From positions 3,871,501 to 3,935,500 of the forward strand of contig NZ_LZEU01000001.1 in assembly GCF_014490745.1 (NCBI RefSeq): 64,000 nucleotides of DNA, written 5' to 3'. The stretch is from Pseudomonas alcaligenes (GTDB taxonomy: Bacteria; Pseudomonadota; Gammaproteobacteria; Pseudomonadales; Pseudomonadaceae). Below are positions 27,891 to 36,825 of the stretch, piece after piece. Under the pieces are notes generated by a model. That model ran no database searches. It worked only from the letters and a program-made list of their open reading frames with translations, and was not told the DNA's origin. The translations under genes were made by a program, and so were the position numbers. Each line of letters opens with the position of its first letter. Within the stretch, counting starts at the first letter, position 1.

Positions 27891-28559
27891 TTAATCCGCC
27901 AGTCGGTAGCCGACGCCATGCACGGTCTGCAGCAACGGCTTGTCGAATGGCTTGTCGATCACCTGGCGCAGCTGGTGTACATGGCTGCGCAGGCTGTCGC
28001 TGTCCGGGCAGTCGTCGCCCCACAAGGCTTCTTCCAGGGCCTCGCGGCGCACCACATGGGGGCTCTTCTGCATCAGCAGGGCGAGCAGCTTGAGGCCGAC
28101 CGGGTTGATCTTCAGCGACTTGCCGGCGCGCTGGATTTCCAGGGTGTCGAGGTCGTAACTGAGATCGCCGACCTGCAGGCTGCGCCGCCCGCCACCGAGG
28201 CTGCGGCGCAGCACCGCCTCGATGCGCGCGGCCAGCTCGGAGAGGGCGAAGGGTTTGATCAGATAGTCGTCGGCACCGGACTTGAAGCCCTTGAGGCGGT
28301 CGTCCAGCTGATCGCGGGCGGTAAGCATGATCACCGGCGTATCGCGGCGGGCATCCTCGCGCAGGCGCTGGCACAGGGTGTAGCCATCGATACCCGGCAT
28401 CATGATGTCCAGCACCAGCAGGTCGTAGTGCTCGGTGACAGCCAGGTGCAGCCCGGACAAGCCATCCTGGGCGCAGTCGACGGTATAGCCCTTCATGCCC
28501 AGGTAATCGGCCATGTTGGCCAGGATGTCGCGATTGTCTTCCACCAGCAGAATACGCAT
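27891..28559 (-). CDS. colR: Response regulator ColR
   Basis: OmpR-family regulator, 222 residues. The receiver has acidic residues at the N-terminus, phospho-acceptor Asp51 in VLDIMMPGIDG, and the conserved Lys near 103. The C-terminal winged helix (about 125-222) has the usual LTPKEF-type region replaced by NPVGLKLLALLM and ends in VHGVGYRLAD. ColR regulates membrane-modifying genes and its predicted boxes flank the pair on both sides here. It precedes colS. Confidence 0.94.
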   Translation of the reverse strand: MRILLVEDNRDILANMADYLGMKGYTVDCAQDGLSGLHLAVTEHYDLLVLDIMMPGIDGYTLCQRLREDARRDTPVIMLTARDQLDDRLKGFKSGADDYLIKPFALSELAARIEAVLRRSLGGGRRSLQVGDLSYDLDTLEIQRAGKSLKINPVGLKLLALLMQKSPHVVRREALEEALWGDDCPDSDSLRSHVHQLRQVIDKPFDKPLLQTVHGVGYRLAD

Positions 28560-28628
28560 GGTCAGTCCTCTTCGGCGGCAAGCGCCCGTGGCGCAAAGAT
28601 ACCTCGGCAGCCCTGCAAAACCAGGCTT

Positions 28629-28644
28629 TTGACACTTTTTTCAC
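28629..28644 (+). promoter_or_regulatory. ColR box upstream of PAP2 phosphatase
   Basis: TTGACACTTTTTTCAC fits YYNASNNYTTTTTCAC exactly. It lies in the divergent region between colR (starting at 28559, minus) and the PAP2 gene, 130 bp before the proposed PAP2 start. Its first six bases could also serve as a -35 element. Confidence 0.78.
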
Positions 28645-28774
28645 GGCCAATTCACCGCTCGCCAACAGCCTCGGCGGCAGACTCGCCGGCATTCTCGTCA
28701 CCTTGGACAGCCTCCATGCCGCAACCCCGTACCGCCCGCCCTCGCGTGTCACGCTCCTCGCCGGTGCGTCGTCC

Positions 28775-29515
28775 ATGAAGCCGCAGATCCATCCGCCCCC
28801 CTTCGACCGCCGCTGGTGGTACGGCCTGCCGCTGGCCATCCTGGCGCTGATGCTGGTGTTCGAGCCGACCCGCCTGGACTTCGCCCTGGCCGACCTGTTC
28901 TACGTGCATGGCCAGGGCTTCATCGGCCGCCACAACGACTTCCTCGAAGACATCCTGCATGACCGCGCCAAGCAGCTGAGCATCGCCATCGGCGTGCTGG
29001 CCCTGTGCGGCTTCATCCTCAGCCTGCTGCCCACCCGCCTGCGCCCGCTGCGCCGGCGCCTGGGCTACCTGGTGCTGGCCATGGGCCTGGCCGGCGGCTT
29101 CGTCAGCCCACTGAAAAAGGTCACCCAGATGAACTGCCCCTGGAGCCTGGAGCAGTATGGCGGCGTCGAGCATTTCTCGCCGCTGCTAGGCCCGCGCGCC
29201 GCACCGGTGGAAAAACCCGGCAACTGCTGGCCGGGTGGACACGCCGCGGCCGGCTTCGCGCTGATCGCGCTGTTCTTCGTTTGGCGCGACAGCCGCCCGC
29301 GCCTGGCCGGCTGCGCCCTGGCCTTCGCCATCGCCCTGGGCACCCTGTTCTCCCTGGTGCGCATGGCCCAGGGTGCGCACTTCTTCTCGCACAACCTGTG
29401 GACCGCCCTGCTCTGTTGGCTGATCAGCCTGGGCCTGTACGACCTCATGCTGTTCCGCCCGGCGCAGCGCCAGCAGCAGGCCCGGCAGCTGCTGCCCCTG
29501 CCCGCCGGCAAATAA
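28775..29515 (+). CDS. PAP2-family membrane phosphatase
   Basis: A 246-residue inner-membrane protein with about six hydrophobic segments and the PAP2 signature split over three parts: KKxxxxNCPW around 114-122 (RP of the usual KxxxxxxRP replaced by CP), PGGH at 153-156 and RMAQGAH at 196-202 with the catalytic Arg/His. PAP2 enzymes dephosphorylate lipid A, undecaprenyl-PP or phosphatidylglycerol-phosphate; which one is not clear. The ATG at 28775 is chosen because the frame upstream only offers a TTG (28703). It lies divergent from colR behind a ColR box, suggesting it belongs to the ColR regulon. Confidence 0.85.
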   Translation: MKPQIHPPPFDRRWWYGLPLAILALMLVFEPTRLDFALADLFYVHGQGFIGRHNDFLEDILHDRAKQLSIAIGVLALCGFILSLLPTRLRPLRRRLGYLVLAMGLAGGFVSPLKKVTQMNCPWSLEQYGGVEHFSPLLGPRAAPVEKPGNCWPGGHAAAGFALIALFFVWRDSRPRLAGCALAFAIALGTLFSLVRMAQGAHFFSHNLWTALLCWLISLGLYDLMLFRPAQRQQQARQLLPLPAGK

Positions 29516-29524
29516 GCCGCCCAT

Positions 29525-29554
29525 AAAAAAGCCCCGCAGATGCGGGGCTTTTTT
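29525..29554. terminator. Bidirectional terminator after PAP2 gene
   Basis: The stem AAAAAAGCCCCGCA / TGCGGGGCTTTTTT with a GA loop is followed by T-runs on both strands, between the convergent PAP2 and SDR genes. Confidence 0.94.
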
Positions 29555-29584
29555 ATGCAACCAGCAAAGCCGAGTCTCGATCTT

Positions 29585-29694
29585 GCGAGCTAAGGTCAGG
29601 CAAGGCGAAAGCAGGCGAAGGAGCGCAGTTTACGTCTGTAAATGAGCATCCTGAGCCTGCTTTCAACGCCGCATGGCCGACGCGCAGCAGATCG
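29585..29694. repeat. Dispersed hairpin repeat, copy A
   Basis: The intergenic stretch after the SDR stop shares long identical blocks with 45363-45530 (GAGTTTAC-type block, GTAAATGAGCAT, TTTCAACGCCG and GCCGACGCGCAGCAGATCG). It folds into a long hairpin (29607-29664): outer 10-bp stem GAAAGCAGGC/GCCTGCTTTC, a tandem GA/AG mismatch, an inner stem AGGA/TCCT, a 5x5 internal loop, then GTTTAC/GTAAAT closed by GTCT. It ends 7 bp from the SDR stop codon. Confidence 0.85.
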
Positions 29695-29701
29695 ATGCGG
29701 A

Positions 29702-30460
29702 CTAGAGGCGCAGGCCGCCGTCGAGTTCCAGGATCCGACCGGTGTAATAGTCGTTTTCCAGGATGTAAGCCACCGAGTGAGCGATCTCGGCCGGCTTGCC
29801 CATACGGCGCAGCGGGATGCCGGAGGTCATCTTCTCCAGGGCTTCCGGCTTCATGCTGCCGGTCATCTCGGTTTCGATGAAGCCCGGCGCCACGCCGGCA
29901 ACGCGAATGCCGTAGCGCGCCAGTTCCTTGGCCCAGACCACGGTGTCGGCGGCAACGCCGGCCTTGGCCGCGGAGTAGTTGGCCTGGCCAACGTTGCCGG
30001 CACGGGAGATCGAGGAGATGTTGATGATCGCGCCCTGGTTCTTCAGCTCGATCATCTTCGCCGCCACTTCGCGGGTGCAGAGGAATACGCCGGTCAGGTT
30101 GACGTCGATCACCGACTGCCACTGGGCCAGGCTCATCTTGGTCATCTCGCCGTCCTTGACCTTGATGGTCAGGCCGTCGCGCAGGATGCCGGCGTTGTTG
30201 ACCAGGCCGTTGATCGCGCCGAAGTCGTCGGCGATCTGTGCCACGGTGTGGGTGACCTGCTCTTCGTTGGCCACGTTGCACAGGTAGGCACGGGCATCGC
30301 CACCGGCGGCCTTGCAGGCGGCCACGGCCTCATCGAGCTTTTCCTGGTTGAGGTCGACCAGGGCCAGCTTGGCGCCCTTGGCGGCGAGGTATTCGCCCAT
30401 GGCGCGACCCAGGCCCTGGCAGCCACCGGTGATGATGATGACTTTGTCTTTGAGTTCCAT
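29702..30460 (-). CDS. Short-chain dehydrogenase/reductase (FabG-like)
   Basis: NAD(P)-dependent oxidoreductase of 252 residues, starting at ATG 30460 with family-like [12 protein letters not shown]. Motifs: cofactor loop TGGCQGLG (11-18), NNAG in the nucleotide-binding region, and the catalytic Ser-Tyr-Lys in NISSISR and YSAAK. The C-terminus ends [10 protein letters not shown]. It looks like a FabG paralogue rather than the fatty-acid synthase FabG, so the substrate is open. It is divergent from the HugZ-like gene and is followed by repeat copy A. Confidence 0.9.
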   Translation of the reverse strand: MELKDKVIIITGGCQGLGRAMGEYLAAKGAKLALVDLNQEKLDEAVAACKAAGGDARAYLCNVANEEQVTHTVAQIADDFGAINGLVNNAGILRDGLTIKVKDGEMTKMSLAQWQSVIDVNLTGVFLCTREVAAKMIELKNQGAIINISSISRAGNVGQANYSAAKAGVAADTVVWAKELARYGIRVAGVAPGFIETEMTGSMKPEALEKMTSGIPLRRMGKPAEIAHSVAYILENDYYTGRILELDGGLRL

Positions 30461-30568
30461 AACACTACCCCTCTTAAGGTCTACAGATGGCCTCGCCGGC
30501 GGCGCAGAGAGCTCTGCGAAGCGCCTGTCCGTTTGGTTTTCGACGGATTCTAAGCAAGGAGTCATAAA

Positions 30569-31300
30569 TTGAGCGAAGCAGCCGGCAAGCATGCCCGAGA
30601 ATTACTTCTCAAGGAATACCGTGGGGTGCTTTCCACTCACTCCAAGGCCATGCCGGGCTTCCCTTTCGGATCAGTGGTGCCCTACTGCCTGGATGAGCAG
30701 GGCCATCCACTGATCCTGATCAGCCGTATCGCCCAGCACACCCACAATCTGCAGCAGGACACCAAGTGTTCGCTGCTGGTCGGCGAGCGCGGCGCCGAGG
30801 ACGTGCAGGCCGCCGGGCGACTGACCCTGCTGGCCGAGGCCGTACAACTCAGCGAGCCGGCCGCCATCGAGGCCGCCGCCGACCGCTACTACCGCTACTT
30901 CCCCGACTCGCGTGGCTATCACCAGGCCCATGACTTCGACTTCTGGGTGTTGCAACCGGTGCGCAGCCGCTATATCGGCGGCTTCGGCGCCATCCACTGG
31001 GTTCCCCGGGTGGAGCTGGCCAACCCCCATGCCGGCGCGGCGGAAGCCAGCATGATCGAGCACATGAACAGCGATCACGCCAGCGCCATCGCCCACTACG
31101 TGGAGCTGGCCGGCCTGCCCCGGCACGAGCCAGCCGAACTGGTCGGCATCGACAGCGAAGGCTTCCACCTGCGCATCGGCAAGAGTCTGCACTGGCTGCC
31201 GTTCCCAACATCCTGTAACAACCCCGGCGCGGTGCGCCAGGCCTTGGTACAGCTGGCCCGCGCCGAAAGCTGGCCGACCGCCGAGCCGGCTTCAGCTTGA
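30569..31300 (+). CDS. HugZ-like haem-utilisation / PNPOx-fold protein
   Basis: A 243-residue protein with an N-terminal split-barrel (flavin/pyridoxamine oxidase-like) domain, with [20 protein letters not shown] and [12 protein letters not shown], and a C-terminal DUF2470 domain containing [16 protein letters not shown], as in HugZ haem oxygenases. The start is a TTG (30569) with AAGGAG seven bases upstream and the conserved (M)[13 protein letters not shown]-terminus. Haem degradation is inferred from the family only. Located upstream of fxsA and groESL. Confidence 0.85.
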   Translation: MSEAAGKHARELLLKEYRGVLSTHSKAMPGFPFGSVVPYCLDEQGHPLILISRIAQHTHNLQQDTKCSLLVGERGAEDVQAAGRLTLLAEAVQLSEPAAIEAAADRYYRYFPDSRGYHQAHDFDFWVLQPVRSRYIGGFGAIHWVPRVELANPHAGAAEASMIEHMNSDHASAIAHYVELAGLPRHEPAELVGIDSEGFHLRIGKSLHWLPFPTSCNNPGAVRQALVQLARAESWPTAEPASA

Positions 31301-31363
31301 ATTAAGCGTCAGGCCCCATACTTGAACGGTATCGGAAGCCGTTCTTCCGCCAAGGACATTGCA

Positions 31364-31819
31364 ATGCGCGCGTTTCTGTTTCTGTTCCTGCTGTTCCCGA
31401 TCATCGAACTGGCCGTGCTGATCCAGGTCGGCAGTGCCATCGGTGTACTGCCCACCCTGCTGCTGGTAATCGGCACCGCCGTGCTCGGCAGCCTGCTGCT
31501 GCGCGTGGCCGGGGTCGCCACCGCCTGGCGCGCCCGCGAGAAGCTGGCGCGCGGCGAAATGCCCGAGCAGGAGATGTTCGAAGGCCTGTTGATCGCCGTT
31601 GGCGGCGGCCTGCTGCTGTTGCCGGGCTTCATCAGCGACATCTTCGGCCTGCTCTGCCTGATCCCCTTCACCCGCCGCCTGCTGATCGGCAACCTGCGCC
31701 GCCGCGCCGAGGAACAGGCCCTGCGCCAGCGCGCCTTCTTCGACGACCCGCAGGCGCGCCAGAACCAGTCCGCCCAGCGGCCGAATGTAATCGAAGGCGA
31801 GTACCAGCGCCGCGACTGA
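31364..31819 (+). CDS. fxsA: FxsA-family membrane protein
   Basis: A 151-residue inner-membrane protein, named for phage F exclusion suppression in E. coli (interaction with PifA). The ATG at 31364 has AAGGA nearby. Hydrophobic segments at about 2-20 (FLFLFLLFPIIELAVLIQVG), 27-48 and 75-98 and a hydrophilic C-terminal tail fit the family; it includes LLLLPGFISDIFG. As in other Pseudomonas it lies just upstream of groESL. Confidence 0.92.
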   Translation: MRAFLFLFLLFPIIELAVLIQVGSAIGVLPTLLLVIGTAVLGSLLLRVAGVATAWRAREKLARGEMPEQEMFEGLLIAVGGGLLLLPGFISDIFGLLCLIPFTRRLLIGNLRRRAEEQALRQRAFFDDPQARQNQSAQRPNVIEGEYQRRD

Positions 31820-31916
31820 CCCCGGTTCGCCCCAGCCAGTCCTAGCCAGGCTCACTCACGGGTGCCCTGGCGGGCGCTACACCCAGTCAGCCTGTAAAAA
31901 ATTTTGCTCTCCCGCC

Positions 31917-31944
31917 CTTGAAATAACCTTGGCCGCCCCTATCT
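31917..31944 (+). promoter_or_regulatory. Sigma-32 heat-shock promoter of groESL
   Basis: CTTGAAA (31917-31923), a 12-base spacer and CCCCTATCT (31936-31944) match the sigma-32 consensus CTTGAAA and CCCCATNT very closely. It gives a leader of about 135 bases before groES. Confidence 0.88.
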
Positions 31945-31949
31945 AGCCT

Positions 31950-32080
31950 TCACCGAAAGGTTTCTGCCGCTTGGCAGAACAGACTTCCGCGGCCCGCCCT
32001 GGCGTGCCGCGCCCGGCTCCGCCGGACTTTGCTAACCCGCCGGTGCAGTCACCGGCCGTTCAAAACAACTACTCAGGAGA
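31950..32080 (+). ncRNA. groES 5'-leader RNA (Pseudomon-groES-like)
   Basis: The leader between the heat-shock promoter and groES includes a perfect hairpin TTCTGCC-GCTT-GGCAGAA (31962-31979) and GC-rich pairing further on. A conserved structure of this kind upstream of groES in pseudomonads is catalogued in Rfam as Pseudomon-groES. I assign it by position and structure; the exact ends are approximate. Confidence 0.5.
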
Positions 32081-32088
32081 GATCGACA

Positions 32089-32382
32089 ATGAAGCTTCGT
32101 CCTCTGCATGACCGCGTCGTCATCCGTCGCAGCGAAGAAGAAACCAAGACCGCTGGCGGCATCGTGCTGCCGGGTTCCGCTGCCGAGAAGCCGAACCAAG
32201 GCGTGATCGTCGCCGTCGGTACCGGCAAGGTTCTGGATAGCGGTGAAGTCCGTGCCCTGGCCGTCAAAGTCGGTGACAAAGTGGTGTTCGGCCCGTACAG
32301 CGGCAGCAACACCGTCAAGGTCGACGGCGAAGACCTGCTGGTGATGGGCGAGAACGAAATCCTCGCCGTCATCGAAGCCTGA
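32089..32382 (+). CDS. groES: Co-chaperonin GroES
   Basis: 97-residue heptameric lid of the GroEL chamber. The ATG at 32089 follows AGGAGA. Contains the mobile-loop region [14 protein letters not shown] and the roof segment. Expressed with groEL from the sigma-32 promoter upstream. Confidence 0.99.
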   Translation: MKLRPLHDRVVIRRSEEETKTAGGIVLPGSAAEKPNQGVIVAVGTGKVLDSGEVRALAVKVGDKVVFGPYSGSNTVKVDGEDLLVMGENEILAVIEA

Positions 32383-32413
32383 TCCCGCGAATCTCCGCTT
32401 AATCAAGAATTGA

Positions 32414-34066
<1,653 letters not shown>

Positions 34067-34093
34067 GCCGACCGGCACCCTGCTCCAAATAAG

Positions 34094-34120
34094 AAGCCCC
34101 GCCTAGTGCGGGGCTTTTTT
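34094..34120 (+). terminator. Terminator of groESL
   Basis: Stem AAGCCCCGC / GCGGGGCTT with a CTAGT loop and a trailing T-run, 28 bp after the groEL stop. Confidence 0.93.
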
Positions 34121-34136
34121 ATGCCTGCAGCTTTTT

Positions 34137-34218
34137 GTAGGAGCCAGCTTGCTGGCGATGCTCTTGCCCTTCAGGCAGCGCCCTGCAAAACCAGGATCGC
34201 CAGCAAGCTGGCTCCTAC
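34137..34218. repeat. REPIN (paired inverted REP sequences)
   Basis: Two perfectly inverted 23-bp arms (34137-34159 and 34196-34218) are separated by 36 bases. Each arm contains the palindrome GCCAGC-TT-GCTGGC and begins GTAGGA. This is the form of REP doublets mobilised by RAYT transposases in Pseudomonas. It lies between the groESL terminator and the convergent DUF481 gene. Confidence 0.88.
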
Positions 34219-34246
34219 ACAAGCGGTGTAAAGCCTGATGAGGCGA

Positions 34247-35254
34247 CTACCAGCCGACGCCGAAACCGAGCATATAGCGGCGTTCGTTGGTGTCGCCGTT
34301 GTCGCTGGACACCTTGTCCCACTCGGCCTTCAGGCTCAGCGCCGCCCAGCTGCTGAGCTTGTAGCGCATACCAGCCTCGGTATCGAACTCGTACTCGATG
34401 GCATCGGTGAACGGTGCGCCGATCTCGCCCTTGCTGAACAGCTCGAAGTTCTTGCCGATCAGGTAGCGCTTGTAGTCCCACTCGAAGGACGCCGAGTCGA
34501 AGCTCTCGTTCTCGCCATCGACGAAGCTGTAGTCGTTGCGGTTGTACAGACCGGCCACCGAGAAGGCGCCCAGTTCGTCGTCCCAGAACTGGTAACCGGG
34601 GCCGGTACCGACAGTGCGCTGGATCTCGAGATCCTCGATACGGTCGCGGGTGTACTTGAGCTGGCCCTGCCAGAAGAATTTATCGGTGATGAAGCGATCG
34701 AGGTCGTAGTTCAGCTCGCTACGATCGGTCTTCTTCTCGTCGTCCTTGGTTTCCTGGTCGTACTGCACCACCACGCCATGGCGCCAGGCACCGTGGCGGG
34801 CCTTGGTGTCGACGTCGATGGCGTAGTCGTTGGTCTGGTTCTCGGCGCGTTTGTAGTCGGCGGAGAAGTCGACGTTGCCAGTCCAGGTCAGATCCTGCAC
34901 CAGCGGCTTGGGCGGCAGCATCTGGCTGATCGAGGCCAGCTCCACCACCTTGGGCGCTTCGCCGTTGACCAGGGTGACCTTGCCTTCGTCGGCCGCGCGC
35001 AGCGACTTGGCGCGCTCGCCGGTGAAGTCGTCCTGCTTGACCAGCAGTTCCTGGTCACTTTCCAGGGTGGCGATCTTCTTCATGTCGAGGGTCACGCTGC
35101 CGGCGTAGTCGGTCTTCAGCAGCAGCTTGCCGCCGTCGAACAGCTGGATGGTGCCGGTGAGCTTGTCACCATTTTTCAGCCACACGGTGTCGGCCAGGGC
35201 CGGGGTTGCAGCGGCGCCTAGCGCCAGGCAAAGCAGGGTACGGGAGAACGTCAT
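34247..35254 (-). CDS. DUF481 (YdiY-like) outer-membrane protein, copy 1
   Basis: 335-residue predicted outer-membrane beta-barrel protein. A clear signal peptide ends around ALADTVWLK. The N-terminal part has DTVWLKNGDKLTGTI and the rest alternates polar/hydrophobic strands with NYDLDRF, GPGYQFWDDELG and SFEWDYKRYLIGKNFELFSKGE, ending in the terminal aromatic FGVGW expected for barrel insertion. Close paralogue of the next gene in the same direction. Function unknown. Confidence 0.88.
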   Translation of the reverse strand: MTFSRTLLCLALGAAATPALADTVWLKNGDKLTGTIQLFDGGKLLLKTDYAGSVTLDMKKIATLESDQELLVKQDDFTGERAKSLRAADEGKVTLVNGEAPKVVELASISQMLPPKPLVQDLTWTGNVDFSADYKRAENQTNDYAIDVDTKARHGAWRHGVVVQYDQETKDDEKKTDRSELNYDLDRFITDKFFWQGQLKYTRDRIEDLEIQRTVGTGPGYQFWDDELGAFSVAGLYNRNDYSFVDGENESFDSASFEWDYKRYLIGKNFELFSKGEIGAPFTDAIEYEFDTEAGMRYKLSSWAALSLKAEWDKVSSDNGDTNERRYMLGFGVGW

Positions 35255-35280
35255 TGTCGGGGCCAGGATCTCGCGGGGGC

Positions 35281-35310
35281 AAAAAGGCGGGCATTATCCA
35301 GAGGCCCGCC
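35281..35310 (-). terminator. Terminator between the two DUF481 genes
   Basis: On the minus strand, GGCGGGC / GCCCGCC with an 11-base loop is followed by TTTTT, 88 bp after the upstream DUF481 stop. The loop contains GATAAT, which with TTGCTC 16 bases upstream makes a plausible promoter for the next gene. Confidence 0.6.
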
Positions 35311-35397
35311 GCCTGAGCAAGCACTGACCGATGATCCCCCCTCGAGTTCAGAAAAATCCCCCAGCGGTTCCGCGCTCCGGGGCCACGGCGTGCACCT

Positions 35398-36396
35398 TTA
35401 CCAGCCGACGCCGAAGCCGAGCAGGTAGTGTTGCTCGTCATAGGTCTGCCCCAGACCGCGCACCTGGTTCAGCTCGTACAGCAGTGACAGCCGCGCCCAG
35501 TCGTTGAGCCGATAACGCAGGCCAGCCTCGCCATCGAACACGTAGTCGACCGCGTCGATCTGCGGCACCTGCAGCTCGGCGGTGCTGTAGAACTCGAAGC
35601 GGGTGCCCCACAGCAGGCGCTTGTAATCCCACTCCAGTGACCAGCTGTTGAAATCGAGGTCGCCGGCCTGGGTATCCAGTTGCACACGATTGACCTGCCC
35701 GATCAGGTCGAAGCGCCCCAGTTCGTTGTCCCAGAAGCGATAGCCAGGGCCGGTGCCGGCGATGCGCTGACGCTGGATATCCTCGAACTGGTCTTCTTCC
35801 TGCTCGTAACCCATGCGCCAGAACCAGTGATCGGTAAGGAAGCGGTCGAGGTCGTACTCCAGCTCCCAGTTGTCCTCGGTCTCCTTGTCGTTCTCGGTTT
35901 CCCGCTCCATCTGGCCGTTGAGCACATGACGCCAGCGCCCATGCTCGACGCGCATGTCACCCTTGAGCTTGAGCTCGTCGGTGCTGTCCTGGTCGCGATC
36001 CAGATCCAGCTTGGCATCCAGGTTGCCCTCCCACACCCGATCCTGCAGCAGTGGACGCGGCGGTACCAGGCGGCTGATGGCGGCCAGCGGCACAGTCGTG
36101 GTGCCGCCGTTGACCACCCGCACCGAGCCCTTGCCGGCGGCCTGCAGGCGCTCGCTGTGCTCGCTGTCCAGGCCATCACGGCGCAGCATCAGGGGTTTGT
36201 CCGAACTCAGGGTGTCGATATCCTTCCAGTCGATCAGCACACGCCCGGCATATTTGGTCTTCAGCGCCAGCTTGCCGCCATCGAGGAGGAGAATCTCCCC
36301 GCTCAGGCGGTCACCATTGTTCAGCCAGACGGTGTCGCCCCAGACCGGCATACTGGCGGCGAACAACAGCACAGGGAGCAGGGAGCGCAGCAACAT
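35398..36396 (-). CDS. DUF481 (YdiY-like) outer-membrane protein, copy 2
   Basis: 332-residue paralogue of the adjacent gene. Signal peptide at 1-19 (LLRSLLPVLLFAASMPVWG), then DTVWLNNGDRLSGEI; the barrel part has LEYDLDRFL, GPGYRFWDNELGRFD and WSLEWDYKRLLWGTRFEFYS, ending in FGVGW. The ATG at 36396 is chosen because a shorter start loses the signal peptide; ribosome-site support is weak. Its start codon overlaps the start codon of the divergent alkyltransferase-like gene. Confidence 0.87.
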   Translation of the reverse strand: MLLRSLLPVLLFAASMPVWGDTVWLNNGDRLSGEILLLDGGKLALKTKYAGRVLIDWKDIDTLSSDKPLMLRRDGLDSEHSERLQAAGKGSVRVVNGGTTTVPLAAISRLVPPRPLLQDRVWEGNLDAKLDLDRDQDSTDELKLKGDMRVEHGRWRHVLNGQMERETENDKETEDNWELEYDLDRFLTDHWFWRMGYEQEEDQFEDIQRQRIAGTGPGYRFWDNELGRFDLIGQVNRVQLDTQAGDLDFNSWSLEWDYKRLLWGTRFEFYSTAELQVPQIDAVDYVFDGEAGLRYRLNDWARLSLLYELNQVRGLGQTYDEQHYLLGFGVGW

Positions 36397-36787
36397 GGCG
36401 AAAGTACCGGCAAAGAGGCAGAAGGCTGCCGCAGACCATGCCCCAGCCCTGGAGCCGACGGCAAGCCCCGACAGCCGCCGGGAGGCGCTGTACCTGGTGC
36501 TGGCGCAGATCCCCGCGGGCAAGGTGATCAGCTACGGCGAACTGGCCGCGCTCGCCGGCCTGGGCCGCGCCGCGCGCTGGGTCGGCCGTACCCTCAGTCA
36601 GTTGCCCGAAGGCACCCGCCTGCCCTGGCATCGCGTGCTGGGCGCCGGCGGCCGCCTCAGCCTGCCGCTGGGCAGCGTATCAGGCGATGAACAACGGGCA
36701 CGCCTGCGCGCCGAAGGGGTGATGGTCAGCAACAACCGGGTCAGCATGAGCCGTCACGGCTGGCGCCCGATGGAGCCTAGCGGTTAG
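36395..36787 (+). CDS. Alkyltransferase-like DNA-binding protein (ATL)
   Basis: 130-residue protein of the O6-alkylguanine-DNA alkyltransferase fold without the acceptor cysteine: the active-site PCHR is PWHR (77-80, Trp78), the mark of ATL proteins, which bind O6-alkylguanine and hand it to nucleotide excision repair. N-terminal ~27 residues are a charged low-complexity tail; DNA-binding helix at VISYGELAALAGL and RAARWVGRTL. AGGGAG lies nine bases before the ATG at 36395. Confidence 0.9.
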   Translation: MAKVPAKRQKAAADHAPALEPTASPDSRREALYLVLAQIPAGKVISYGELAALAGLGRAARWVGRTLSQLPEGTRLPWHRVLGAGGRLSLPLGSVSGDEQRARLRAEGVMVSNNRVSMSRHGWRPMEPSG

Positions 36788-36825
36788 AGTGCGGCCTTTG
36801 CCGCCGCATTCCCCAGATAACGCCC

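Noticed and set aside
26595..28778. 727-codon open frame on the plus strand
   Set aside because: It is antisense to colS and colR, which have clear domains; composition is typical of a GC-bias shadow.
34137..34218. Second groESL terminator
   Set aside because: The inverted repeat has long arms and a 36-base spacer with no T-run, and a good terminator precedes it, so a REPIN fits better.
36395..36787. Active O6-methylguanine-DNA methyltransferase
   Set aside because: The acceptor cysteine is replaced by tryptophan (PWHR), so it was called as an alkyltransferase-like protein.
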